From Actinomycetota bacterium (lineage in GTDB: Bacteria; Actinomycetota; Acidimicrobiia; Acidimicrobiales; Microtrichaceae): 64,000 bases of DNA. How positions within the stretch are numbered: the stretch's first letter is position 1; every line of letters starts with the position of its first letter. The notes beneath the pieces are model-generated. The model made no database searches and was not told the DNA's origin. It worked only from the letters and a program-made list of their open reading frames with translations. The DNA lies in NCBI GenBank assembly GCA_016703525.1, contig JADJBW010000003.1, positions 1-64,000 of the forward strand, in the 5' to 3' direction. Shown piece after piece: positions 11,286 through 19,930 of this stretch. A program made the translations under genes and the position numbers.

Positions 11286-11693
11286 GGCACCGGCTGTCGG
11301 CGGTCCCGTGGCAGCGTGCGTCGCCCCGTCGATCAGCGCCGCGAGCACATCCAGCAGGCGATGGTCGCCGCCGAGGTGGCCGCGCAGCTCGATGTCGACT
11401 GCGGGATGGTTCGTTGCGGACTCTTCGACGGCCTGCGGGATGTCGATCGCCACGTGGCGCCCGACCGACAGGAAGTACGGCAGGACGACCACTCGGCTCG
11501 CGCCGCGCTCGACCGCCTCGCCGATCGCCGCCTCGATCGAGGGCTCGGCGAGTTCAAGGAACGCGGGCACCACGGTGCACTCGGTGCGCCGCGCGAGCGT
11601 CTCGGCGAGACGGCGATGCTCGGCGTTGGCAGCGTCGGCCCGGCTCCCGTGTGCGACCAGCACCACGGCCGTGGTGGCGGCGTCGGTGGACAT
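11283..11693 (-). CDS. CbiX/SirB-like sirohydrochlorin chelatase family protein
   Basis: A 136-residue single-domain chelatase. It begins TTAVVLVAHGSRADAANAEH, with the HGSR active-site histidine, and has VVVLPYFLSVGRHVAIDIPQ, the second signature with a metal-binding histidine. Short CbiX proteins insert cobalt, iron or nickel into sirohydrochlorin in cobalamin, siroheme or F430 pathways. No tetrapyrrole genes lie nearby, so the metal is undetermined. The start at 11693 has TAAGGT seven bases upstream. The gene is divergent from the TrmH-like gene, and its stop sits just inside the leader of the beta-helix gene. Confidence 0.82.
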   Translation of the reverse strand: MSTDAATTAVVLVAHGSRADAANAEHRRLAETLARRTECTVVPAFLELAEPSIEAAIGEAVERGASRVVVLPYFLSVGRHVAIDIPQAVEESATNHPAVDIELRGHLGGDHRLLDVLAALIDGATHAATGPPTAGA

Positions 11694-11712
11694 GGCGCCA
11701 ACCTTACGGGCG

Positions 11713-12360
11713 ATGCGCGACGACACCTCTCGCCTCGACGACGTCGGGGTGGGCCCCCATCCGCTGCCGTGGCCCGACGACGATCGTCTCGATGCCGAGC
11801 TGCTCGCGGTCGGCGATCGCCGCAATGTGGTCGATCGCTACCGGTACTGGCGCGTCGATGCGATCGTGGCCGACCTCGACCCGGTGCGGCACCCGTTCCA
11901 CGTCGCGATCGAGAACTGGGAGCACGACTTCAACATCGGCACGGTCGTGCGCAACGCCAACGCGTTCCTGGCAGAGGCGGTGCACATCGTCGGCCGTCGT
12001 CGCTGGAACCGCCGAGGAGCGATGGTGACCGATCGCTACCAGCACGTACGCCACCATCCCGACGTGGCGGCGCTGCGCTCGTGGGCCGACGTCGAGGCGA
12101 TCCCCGTGGTGGGGATCGACAACCTGCCCGGGTCGATCCCGATCGGCGAGGCGGCGCTGCCCGAGCGGTGCGTGTTGCTGTTCGGCCAGGAGGGGCCGGG
12201 CCTGTCGGCCCCGGCGCGGGACGCCGTGGCCATGGTGTGTTCGATCCCGCAGTTCGGCTCGACGCGGTCGATCAACGCGGGCGTCGCCTCGGGCATCGCG
12301 ATGTACGAGTGGATCCGGCGCTACGGCTCGGCCGGGGTTTCGGGCTCCGCTCCGCCGTAG
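11713..12360 (+). CDS. TrmH/SpoU family RNA 2'-O-methyltransferase
   Basis: The 215-residue product has the three SPOUT motifs: ENWEHDFNIGTVVRNANAF (motif 1), VLLFGQEGPGLS (motif 2) and IPQFGSTRSINAGVASGIAMYEW (motif 3), which form the knotted SAM-binding site of ribose 2'-O-methyltransferases acting on tRNA or rRNA. The N terminus is short, without the L30e-like substrate domain of some members. The ATG at 11713 is divergent from the chelatase gene. The last 40 bases overlap the 3' end of the VOC gene on the other strand. Target nucleotide is unknown. Confidence 0.86.
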   Translation: MRDDTSRLDDVGVGPHPLPWPDDDRLDAELLAVGDRRNVVDRYRYWRVDAIVADLDPVRHPFHVAIENWEHDFNIGTVVRNANAFLAEAVHIVGRRRWNRRGAMVTDRYQHVRHHPDVAALRSWADVEAIPVVGIDNLPGSIPIGEAALPERCVLLFGQEGPGLSAPARDAVAMVCSIPQFGSTRSINAGVASGIAMYEWIRRYGSAGVSGSAPP

Positions 12361-12791
12361 GCCTCAGCGCCGCCATAGGCCTCCGCGACGGTCAGCCCGA
12401 CCTCCTGCCCCCAGGCGATCTCGAGATTGTGCCCGTCCGGGTCGGCGATCATCCCCCAGTACCCCACCGGCGGGGGCGAGTCGAAGGGGCCCACCACGGC
12501 GTGGCCGGCGGCGGCCGCGGCGCCGAGCCGGCGATCGACCTCGTCGCGTGACGCGACGCCGATGCCCAGGTGCGCCCATCCCGACAGCGTCCCGGAGTGT
12601 TCGCGGCCCTCGAGCAGCACGATCACGAAGGGCCGGGTGCCGTCGGAGATCCACGCCACGCCCTGTCCCGCGTGGCGCTCTCGGCGGTGTACCACGCGGA
12701 ACTCGCCGAAGGTCGCGTAGAACTCGATGCTGCGATCGAGTTCGGCGACCGCGAGCGCGACGTGCGTGAGGCCCAAGTCGATGCTGCTCAC
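12321..12791 (-). CDS. VOC (glyoxalase/bleomycin resistance) family protein
   Basis: A 156-residue protein with the paired beta-alpha-beta-beta-beta units of the vicinal oxygen chelate superfamily: GLTHVALAVAELDRSIEFYATFG (first metal His) and the second half ending MIADPDGHNLEIAWGQE (His and Glu ligands). Typical members are glyoxalase I-like lyases, dioxygenases or resistance proteins; here the substrate is unknown. The GTG start at 12791 is chosen because TAGCCT lies seven bases upstream. The C terminus has a short duplicated AEAYGGAEAYGGAE stretch. The 3' end overlaps the TrmH gene by 40 bp in convergent orientation. Confidence 0.82.
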   Translation of the reverse strand: MSSIDLGLTHVALAVAELDRSIEFYATFGEFRVVHRRERHAGQGVAWISDGTRPFVIVLLEGREHSGTLSGWAHLGIGVASRDEVDRRLGAAAAAGHAVVGPFDSPPPVGYWGMIADPDGHNLEIAWGQEVGLTVAEAYGGAEAYGGAEPETPAEP

Positions 12792-12798
12792 CGCCGCG

Positions 12799-12804
12799 AG
12801 GCTA
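12799..12804 (-). promoter_or_regulatory. -10 box (TAGCCT) for the VOC gene
   Basis: TAGCCT on the minus strand, seven bases before the GTG at 12791, supports that non-ATG start and a leaderless transcript. Confidence 0.5.
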
Positions 12805-12920
12805 TCGGTGATGGTTGTCGGTGTGCCGCGCCCGCGTGGGCTTTCTGCACCTGGCAGGCGAACGCGCGGCGGGCTTACGCTCGTAGCGCCGCAGCGGGCG
12901 GCGAACGGGAGTGCAGGCGG

Positions 12921-15900
12921 ATGGTGACGGTGAGGGAACGAGCGCGACGCGCGGGTCGGATCGCGACGATGATTGCCGTGCTCGGCGTGGGTCTGGGGTT
13001 GGCGACGCTCGGCCACGAGCCCGACGGCGCGGCCGACACGGCACCCGCACCCACGTTTCCGGCCACCGTGGGAGCCAAGCCGCTTCCGACGGTGCAGGTG
13101 AACGGGATCGTGTGGGCGCAGGCCTCGGCGGGCGACATCGTGTACGCGGTCGGCAACTTCACGACGTCGCGCCCGCCGGGCGCGGCACCGAACACGCAGA
13201 CGAGTCCGGCCGGCAACGTGATCGCCTACAACATTCGGACCGGTGAGCGCGTGCCCCTGGCCTTGTCGCTCAACGGCGCGGGCCGCTCGGTGGCACTGTC
13301 GCCCGACGCGTCGAAGCTGTACGTCGGCGGCGACTTCACTAAGGCGAACGGCTTCGACGCGTTCCACATCGTGCGGTTCGACCTGGCGTCGGGGTCGATC
13401 GACTTCTCCTGGCGTCCGACCCTCGGCGGGACGCCGCTCACGATCGTGCCGACGGCGTCGACCGTGTACGTCGGCGGCGGCTTCACCTCCGCGGGGTTCA
13501 TCACCGGTGGATCGTCGCCCCGCACCAACACGGCGGCGTTCACCACCGCCGGTTCGCTGCTGCCGTGGGCACCGCCGGCGAACGGTGTGGTGCGCACGAT
13601 GCTGCTCACCCCCGATGGATCGAAGGTCGTGATCGGCGGGTCGTTCACCACGCTGAACGGCGCAGCCGTGTACGGCCTCGCGGCGGTCGATCCCACCAGC
13701 GGTGCGAACGTTGCCTGGGCGGCGACCGGCCAGATCAAGGTGAATTCCGCCGAGGCCGGCATCGTCTCGCTCACGACCGACGGCACGCTGATCTACGGCG
13801 GCGAGTTCGTGTGGGTGAGCGCGGCGCAGGGCAACCTGGAGGGCCGGTTCGCGCTCAACCCGTCCGACGGCTCGATCGTGTGGGTGACCGACTGCTTCGG
13901 CGACACGAACGCCGTGCTGCCGGTCGGCGGCGTGGTCTACAGCGTCGGTCACACCCACACGTGTGCCGCGGCCGGCTCCTTCGGCGAGGGCTCGGCCCCC
14001 GAGGGGTACAAGTACAGCATGGCGGAGTCGAAGGACGTCCACGGCGTGAACGTCGCCGACGGTCGTGGTTGGCCGTGGACGGGCACACCGGCCGCGGCGA
14101 TCCTCGACTGGTTCCCGTTCCTGACGCCGGCGTCGACCTCGCTCGGAGGCATGCCGGCAGGCACGGTCGCCGTCAGCGGGACCGCCATGTCCGGCTGGTC
14201 GCTCGCCGCCAGCGCCGATGGCGCGTACCTGGCGGTCGGTGGCGAGTTCACCCAGGCCGCGTTCAGCCCGCAGCAAGGCCTGACCCGGTTCGCCGTTCCG
14301 TCTGTCGCCGGGTCGACTGCTGCGCCGATCTACGAGTCGGTGGTCGCCCCGACGGTCACGCAGACATCGCTCGGCGGTTCGGCGCTCGTCACGTGGACCT
14401 CGGCATGGGACCGCGACAGCGAGGTGCTGCGCTACGAGGTCTTCCGCGCCGGCCGAGCCGCGCCGCTCACCACGCAGTACATGCGCTCGCTGCCGTGGGA
14501 CAAGGTCGCGGTCGGCGGCTTCGAAGACCGGGGGCTGGCGCCGGGGACGTACACCTACACGCTCACGGTGTCCGATGCCGAGGGCAACGCCGTGTCCCGC
14601 ACCTCGACCGTCACGATCAACCAGGACACGGCGGGGACCCCCGGGTACGTGAACCTGGCGCGCGGTCGCACTCCCACCAGCTCGTCGGTCTACTCCAACC
14701 TGGTGCCGGCCAACGCGGTCGACGAGAACCTCTCGACCACCTTTGCGACCAACAGCACGGCGGCGGCGTGGTGGCAGGTCGATCTCGGAGCGTCGAGCCC
14801 CATCGAGTCGGTGTACCTGGCGGGCCGCACCGACGCGCCTGTCCAGTCGAGCGACGCGTGGGTGTTCGTCTCGTCCAACCCGTTCAACACCGCCCTGACG
14901 CCTGCGGAACAGGCGGCGACGCCGGGCGTGGTCGCGACCTATCGCGCCACGATCAACGGCACGGTCAAGGTGCAGCTCCCGCCGGGAGCGACGGGCCGAT
15001 ACGTGATGGTCCAGCACGGCGGCACCAACAACCTGGGGTTTCGCGAGATCCGGGTGATGGGCTTCCCGGCAGGAGACGTCGACCTCGCGCTGCACCGAGG
15101 TGCCTCGATGTCATCGCTGTACGGCGCCGGGTACGACGCATCGCGGGCGCTCGACGACGAGAACGCGACCTTCTCCATCGCGAACAACGTGGGTCTGCCG
15201 TGGTGGCAGACCGACCTGGGGAGCGTGCGGCCGGTCAACTCGATCTCCGTGGCACCGCGGCCGGATTGCTGCGCGAGCCAACTCGCCAACGTCTGGGTCT
15301 TCGCCTCGGCCAGCCCGCTCGAGGCCCGGATCGCCCCGGCGACACTCGCCCAGCAGCCGGGCGTGTGGTCCACCTTCCTGTCCGGCAACGTCGCTGCGAG
15401 CACGGTCAACCTTCCGGCCGGCACGCAGGCGCGCTATGTGATGATCCGACGGTCGACCACCGACTACCTCTCGATCGCTCGCGTGAACGTGTGGGGACCG
15501 GCGGGCAGCACCGACACCGCGGCGCCGACTGCGCCGTCGGCCACAACGGCGACGGCGACGGGCATGTCGGTCAAGGTCGCATGGCAACCGTCCTATGACC
15601 TTCCGGTGCCCGGAGCTTCGGGTCTTGCCTCGTATCGGGTGCTGCGCGACGGTGTGGTGGCGGGCACGGTCGCCCCGCTCGATCCGACCGAGTTCACCGA
15701 CCCGTTCGTCGGCGCCGGCTCGCACGCGTACACGGTGGTGGCGGTCGATGCGAACGGTCTGGTGAGCTCGGCGAGCGGCGCGGCGACCGTGCAGGTGGTG
15801 AACACCGACACGCAGGCGCCGCAGGCACCGCCGGGTGTGGCGGTGTCGTTGAACGGTTCGAATCAGCCGGTGGTGACGTGGGGAGCGGCGACGGATCTTC

Positions 15901-16400
15901 CGAATCCGGGTGGTGTGGGTGTGGCGGCGTATTGGGTGGTGCGCGACTGGACGACGCAGTGGTTGGTGTCGTCTGCGGGCTCGTTGAGCTACACCGACAC
16001 CGGTGCTGCGGCCGGTTCGCATCGGTACCAGGTGTTCGCCGTCGACCGGAACGGCCTGCTCGGCGCGGGCAGCGCCGCGGCGACGGTGACCGTGCCAGGC
16101 GCCGCCGACACGCAGGCGCCGCAGCCGCCGCCGGGTGTGGCGGTGTCGTTGAACGGTTCGAATCAGCCGGTGGTGACGTGGGGAGCGGCGACGGATCTTC
16201 CGAATCCGGGTGGCGTGGGTGTCGGTGCGTACTGGGTGGTGCGCGACTGGACGACGCAGTGGTTGGTGTCGTCTGCGGGCTCGTTGAGCTACACCGACAC
16301 CGGTGCTGCGGCCGGTTCGCACCGCTACCAGGTGTTCGCCGTCGACCGGAACAACCAGATCGGCGCCGGAAGCACGGCCGTCACGATCGTCAAGCCTTGA
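12921..16400 (+). CDS. Secreted multidomain protein: beta-propeller-like N terminus, two discoidin (F5/8C) domains, FN3 repeats
   Basis: A 1159-residue exported protein. MVTVRERARRAGRIATMIAV begins a signal peptide or anchor. Residues about 50-470 carry propeller-like blades (LYVGGDFTKANGFDAFHIVRFD, VVIGGSFTTLNGAAVYGLAAVD) similar to delta-60/DUF5122 repeats. One FN3-like domain follows, then two F5/8 type C-like domains (NLARGRTPTSSS...NAVDENLSTTFAT; LALHRGASMSSL...ALDDENATF). Three C-terminal FN3 domains complete it; the last two are nearly identical. Discoidin domains usually bind carbohydrate or surfaces, so a role in adhesion or glycan binding outside the cell is inferred. No enzyme motif was seen. 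The ATG at 12921 is the first sensible start before the hydrophobic segment. Confidence 0.84.
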   Translation: MVTVRERARRAGRIATMIAVLGVGLGLATLGHEPDGAADTAPAPTFPATVGAKPLPTVQVNGIVWAQASAGDIVYAVGNFTTSRPPGAAPNTQTSPAGNVIAYNIRTGERVPLALSLNGAGRSVALSPDASKLYVGGDFTKANGFDAFHIVRFDLASGSIDFSWRPTLGGTPLTIVPTASTVYVGGGFTSAGFITGGSSPRTNTAAFTTAGSLLPWAPPANGVVRTMLLTPDGSKVVIGGSFTTLNGAAVYGLAAVDPTSGANVAWAATGQIKVNSAEAGIVSLTTDGTLIYGGEFVWVSAAQGNLEGRFALNPSDGSIVWVTDCFGDTNAVLPVGGVVYSVGHTHTCAAAGSFGEGSAPEGYKYSMAESKDVHGVNVADGRGWPWTGTPAAAILDWFPFLTPASTSLGGMPAGTVAVSGTAMSGWSLAASADGAYLAVGGEFTQAAFSPQQGLTRFAVPSVAGSTAAPIYESVVAPTVTQTSLGGSALVTWTSAWDRDSEVLRYEVFRAGRAAPLTTQYMRSLPWDKVAVGGFEDRGLAPGTYTYTLTVSDAEGNAVSRTSTVTINQDTAGTPGYVNLARGRTPTSSSVYSNLVPANAVDENLSTTFATNSTAAAWWQVDLGASSPIESVYLAGRTDAPVQSSDAWVFVSSNPFNTALTPAEQAATPGVVATYRATINGTVKVQLPPGATGRYVMVQHGGTNNLGFREIRVMGFPAGDVDLALHRGASMSSLYGAGYDASRALDDENATFSIANNVGLPWWQTDLGSVRPVNSISVAPRPDCCASQLANVWVFASASPLEARIAPATLAQQPGVWSTFLSGNVAASTVNLPAGTQARYVMIRRSTTDYLSIARVNVWGPAGSTDTAAPTAPSATTATATGMSVKVAWQPSYDLPVPGASGLASYRVLRDGVVAGTVAPLDPTEFTDPFVGAGSHAYTVVAVDANGLVSSASGAATVQVVNTDTQAPQAPPGVAVSLNGSNQPVVTWGAATDLPNPGGVGVAAYWVVRDWTTQWLVSSAGSLSYTDTGAAAGSHRYQVFAVDRNGLLGAGSAAATVTVPGAADTQAPQPPPGVAVSLNGSNQPVVTWGAATDLPNPGGVGVGAYWVVRDWTTQWLVSSAGSLSYTDTGAAAGSHRYQVFAVDRNNQIGAGSTAVTIVKP
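15804..16352 (+). repeat. Tandem FN3-domain duplication at DNA level (period 300 bp)
   Basis: Positions 15804-16052 and 16104-16352 are about 249-bp copies with roughly nine differences, offset by exactly 300 bp. Both encode an FN3 domain starting DTQAP and containing VSLNGSNQPVVTWGAATDLP. The third-position G/C bias is weaker here (GGTGTGGCGGTGTCGTTGAA) than in the flanking domains. Confidence 0.9.
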
Positions 16401-16431
16401 TCGCCGCCGCGACGCTCGGGGGTTCGGCGGC

Positions 16432-18432
16432 CTAGCGGGTCGGCGCTGCGCCGACGGTGGGCGTGTCGGCCGCTCCGGCGGGCAGGCGTGGCGCGAGCGC
16501 AGCGGCCGATGTCTCTCGAAGCGCCACCCCGGGCCAGCCGCGAACGGTCGGCGTGGTGCCGCTGTCGGGGGTGCCCGCAGCGAAGACCTCTGCGAGACCC
16601 GCGCTCGCGTCGGTCGCAGCGGGCTCGCCGCCGATGAGGGTGCCCCACTCGGCACCGGTGCGGGCGATCGATCGAGCGGCGGCGTCGATGGCGAAGCGCT
16701 CACCGTTGGTCGGCGAGCCGTCGAGCGCGACGTACGCGTTGGCCTCCCAGCCGCGAAACCAGGCTGGCGAGGCCGGGCCGTCGTCGGACTCGCGGGCCCA
16801 GACGGTCCAGCCGTCGCCGTGCACGAAGAGGTTGCCTCGGGCCCGCACCTCGGGGATGCCGTGTGAGTCGGCGTGCCAGGCCGGGATCGCGACGCCACCC
16901 GGGATCTCGTCGGCGGTGCGTCGGTCGCTGGCGACGACCAACTCGTGGCCGGCGTTATCGCAGAGGGTGTTGCGTTCGAGCACCACGTCGCGGCTTCCCG
17001 TCACCTTGACCCCCGCGCCGCCGTTCGCCGCGACGACGTTCGACGCGAACCGGACGCGCTGCGACAGCTCCGCGAAGAGCCCCGAACCCCGGTTACCGGT
17101 CACGTTCGATCCGATCACGGTCACGTCGTCGCTGAACAGGTCGAACCACACGCCGTTCGCCGCGCCGTCGCGGATGGTCGACGACGCGAGCACGAGCCCG
17201 CGGGCGTGGACTGCCTTCAGCCCCGCGAGCACGCAATGGTTGCCCTGCCCGCAGTCCTGCGCGTCGAAACCGGCCGAGTTGGCGCCGGTCACCGTCACAC
17301 GATCGAGTCGCGCGTCGATGGTCGCACCGAGGTTGATCCCGCTCGCACCGGGTGCCGAGATCTCGACTCCGTCGAGTGCCAGTCCCGTCAGCGGTTCGGG
17401 CGCTTCGCCATTGCGCCCGCCGATGAACAGCGCGGTCGCGGCCGTGTCGCGAATGGCGACGTTCTCGATGCGAGCGTCGTTGGAGAACACCCGGATCGCA
17501 CCGAGCGCGTTGCCGTGGTACGGCGCGTAGCCCTCGAAGGCGACGCCGCTGATGCTGGTGCCGGCAGCGCTCGACGCCAGATCGAACGCCGACTGCTGCG
17601 TCGACCATTCGACCCACTGTCCGGAGGGGTCGCTGCCGAGATAGAGCACCGAGTGCGCCGCGTCGTACAGGAACTCGTCGGCCTCGAGGTCGAGCCTGTC
17701 GGACTGACGCAGGTTGTGCAGGTCGTCCGGCGAGGGTCCCGCCCGCACCTGCTCGGCGGCCGCGGCTGCCGGGTTGTCGGCTCGGATCTGGTCGGGGATG
17801 TAGCGCCAGTCGTCGCGTTGTGACGGCGGAGCATCGGGCCAGCCGCGCTCGATCCCGTCGAGGCGCCAGATGGTGGTCGAGCCCGTTTCGACTCGCGTCG
17901 CCGGGCCGCCGAGGCGACGCGTGCCGGTGAAGACGGTCCGATCCGGCCCGTCACCGATGATGCGCAGGCCGGGCGTGGCGATGCGCCCCCACGTTTGGTC
18001 GCTATAGCGGCCGGCACGAATGCGGATGGTCGCACCGGGTGCGGCCCGGTCGAGAGCGGCCCGCATCGAGTTGAGCGGCCGGGCCGCGCTGCCGTCGCCG
18101 TTCGGCGTGCCGTCGGGGGCGACCCACAGATCGGCGGCGGGGAGCGTGGTGGCCGGACCGGCTGTCGGGGGCGGCGGATTCGGCGCCGCGATCGGAGCCG
18201 CTGTGGTGGCCGGTGCCGGCGCGACTGGAACCGGCGAGTCGGCGCCGACATCGCTCACCTTCGGCGTTCGGAGCAGTTCCATCGCCTCGAACGCCGTCCA
18301 GAACGTCGCGGCCGCCGAAATGCCGGCGATCGCGAGCCAGAGGCGGCGCCCGCGTCGGTCTCGGTCTGCGTGTGCGTGTGCGCGAGTGCGTCTCGGGTCT
18401 CGGTTCGCGCGCGTCGCTTCGCCGTCCGTCAT
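16432..18432 (-). CDS. Membrane-anchored right-handed beta-helix protein
   Basis: A 666-residue protein with a charged His/Arg-rich cytoplasmic N terminus (RAHAHADRDRRGRR), one transmembrane segment at about residues 30-50 (LWLAIAGISAAATFW), a Pro/Ala/Thr linker, and an extracellular body. The body starts DLWVAPDGTPNGDGSAARPLN and PGATIRIRAGRYSDQTWG, the DUF1565/pectate-lyase-like opening, then beta-helix turns (NVTGNRGSGLFAELSQRVRF, NVVAANGGAGVKVTGS). It is a second beta-helix surface protein in this region, convergent with the discoidin protein. Substrate and activity are unknown. Confidence 0.8.
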   Translation of the reverse strand: MTDGEATRANRDPRRTRAHAHADRDRRGRRLWLAIAGISAAATFWTAFEAMELLRTPKVSDVGADSPVPVAPAPATTAAPIAAPNPPPPTAGPATTLPAADLWVAPDGTPNGDGSAARPLNSMRAALDRAAPGATIRIRAGRYSDQTWGRIATPGLRIIGDGPDRTVFTGTRRLGGPATRVETGSTTIWRLDGIERGWPDAPPSQRDDWRYIPDQIRADNPAAAAAEQVRAGPSPDDLHNLRQSDRLDLEADEFLYDAAHSVLYLGSDPSGQWVEWSTQQSAFDLASSAAGTSISGVAFEGYAPYHGNALGAIRVFSNDARIENVAIRDTAATALFIGGRNGEAPEPLTGLALDGVEISAPGASGINLGATIDARLDRVTVTGANSAGFDAQDCGQGNHCVLAGLKAVHARGLVLASSTIRDGAANGVWFDLFSDDVTVIGSNVTGNRGSGLFAELSQRVRFASNVVAANGGAGVKVTGSRDVVLERNTLCDNAGHELVVASDRRTADEIPGGVAIPAWHADSHGIPEVRARGNLFVHGDGWTVWARESDDGPASPAWFRGWEANAYVALDGSPTNGERFAIDAAARSIARTGAEWGTLIGGEPAATDASAGLAEVFAAGTPDSGTTPTVRGWPGVALRETSAAALAPRLPAGAADTPTVGAAPTR

Positions 18433-18557
18433 CGAGGGTGCTCCGATGGCCAGGCCCGGGTTTGCCGGTCGGCCATTTCGCCGTGTGTCGACACCCGCCG
18501 TGCCGAACCGCCGTCAACCTAGTCGAGTTGCCTCGCGACCTCCCCGCGTCGGATGGT

Positions 18558-19823
18558 GTGACCGTGTCACGCTCACCGCAGGACCGTCGCCGAGCTCGCG
18601 TTCTGCGTGCCGCTGCGGCTGGGCCGGTCTTGGCGACGGCGGCGGTGCCGGCGGTGACGGCGGTCGCTTCGGTGGTGCGACAGCACTGGTATCCGGTCGG
18701 CGGCGCGGCCCTCCGGGAGCTCCGGCTGTTCTCGCTCGACGACTCGGTGTCGCTCGACCAGGTCGCCTCGCTGGCCGCGACCGGGTCGCCCGCTGGGTCC
18801 ATCGGCTCCACGCTGGTGAGCGCGTCGCTCTGGCCGGTTTGGGCCGGACTGGGCCGCAGCTCGGCTTCGTTCGCCGCCGCGGTCGCCTGTACGCACCTGA
18901 TCTGGATGGCTATCGGCGTGCTTGTTCTGCGCCGGAGCTCGGTTGGTACGCCGCTTCGGATCGCCTGGGTGGCGCTGGTCGTCGCGGCGCTCGCCGCACG
19001 TGGGCTCGGCGGGTTCGTGTCGACCGAGACCGCCGTGGCGGGGGTGACGCCCTGGGCCGTCTTCGTCGTCGCATGGTGGGCAGTGCTGGCGGGCGATCGC
19101 CGGATGCTCGCGGTTGGCGTCCTTGCCGCGTCGGCCTGCGTGGCGGTGGCCCCGGTGTTCGCCGTTCCGGTAGCGGCGGTGGTCGCGGTCGGATTCGGCA
19201 CGCTGTGGTTGGTGCGAAGCGGCCGTGCGATGCACTGCGGCGGCCGGGTCCGTCCCGCAGGCCGGCGCTGGTCGCGAGGACCGCTCGTCGCCGGTGTGGT
19301 CGGCGCTGCTGCGCTGGTCGCGATCGCAGCGTGGTCGGTCGCCGCACCGGACGCGGTGACGTTCCCGCCCGACTCGACATGGCGCGCCGAGCGTGTGATC
19401 GCGCCGCAGGTGGTGGGCAAGTTGCGGGCGGACGGCGGGTATCGCGTGGTGGGCGACGGCTCGGCGATGTCCGCCGACCTGTGCTCGGGGTTGGCGCTGG
19501 AGCTCGTGCGGGCGGGGTTCTCGCTGTCGGATGGGCATGGCGACGCCTCGACGCTGCATGTCGTGACCGGCTCGGCGATCAGCGACTGGTCCGGCCGCGA
19601 GGGTGCCACGAACGTGGCCGCGGTCGATCGGCGCACCGCCGCCGAGCGGCGCGAGTACCACGACCTGGCCGTGACGGTTCGTCGGCGGCTGGGTCTGGCC
19701 GCGTCCGCACGGCTTGACCCGAACGCGTTGGCCGCCGACGACTCGGTGCCGTCGGTCGTGCGAGCGGCCGCTCGGCGAATGAACGAGATCGGCGAGCCCG
19801 TGGCGGTCTACCTGGTGCCCTAG
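18558..19823 (+). CDS. Hypothetical multi-pass membrane protein
   Basis: A protein of about 421 residues from the GTG at 18558 (18564 is an alternative). The N-terminal half has several hydrophobic segments (VLATAAVPAVTAVASVV, LIWMAIGVLVL, IAWVALVVAALAARG, VAVAPVFAVPVAAVVAVGF, GVVGAAALVAIAAWSVA). The C-terminal half, about 150 residues from DAVTFPPDSTWRAERV, is predicted outside the membrane and has no recognisable motif. It is divergent from the beta-helix gene, so it may belong to the same surface-related locus. No family is recognised. Confidence 0.65.
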   Translation: MTVSRSPQDRRRARVLRAAAAGPVLATAAVPAVTAVASVVRQHWYPVGGAALRELRLFSLDDSVSLDQVASLAATGSPAGSIGSTLVSASLWPVWAGLGRSSASFAAAVACTHLIWMAIGVLVLRRSSVGTPLRIAWVALVVAALAARGLGGFVSTETAVAGVTPWAVFVVAWWAVLAGDRRMLAVGVLAASACVAVAPVFAVPVAAVVAVGFGTLWLVRSGRAMHCGGRVRPAGRRWSRGPLVAGVVGAAALVAIAAWSVAAPDAVTFPPDSTWRAERVIAPQVVGKLRADGGYRVVGDGSAMSADLCSGLALELVRAGFSLSDGHGDASTLHVVTGSAISDWSGREGATNVAAVDRRTAAERREYHDLAVTVRRRLGLAASARLDPNALAADDSVPSVVRAAARRMNEIGEPVAVYLVP

Positions 19824-19930
19824 CTGTCCGGGCCGGTCACCCCGGCGCGCTCAGGGTCGGTCGCACCGGTGCCGCTCAGGGCCGGTCGCACCGGTGCCGC
19901 TTGGATCGGTCGCCGCTAGCGTCCCGCCTC

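Noticed and set aside
12321..15095. Long minus-strand open frame (924 codons) antisense to the discoidin/FN3 gene
   Set aside because: Most of it is Arg/His/Gly-rich shadow of the plus-strand gene; only the last 157 codons (VOC gene) make sense.
15840..15880. GGTTCGAATC resembling a tRNA T-loop
   Set aside because: It lies inside the FN3 repeat, recurs 300 bp later, and no cloverleaf can be formed around it.
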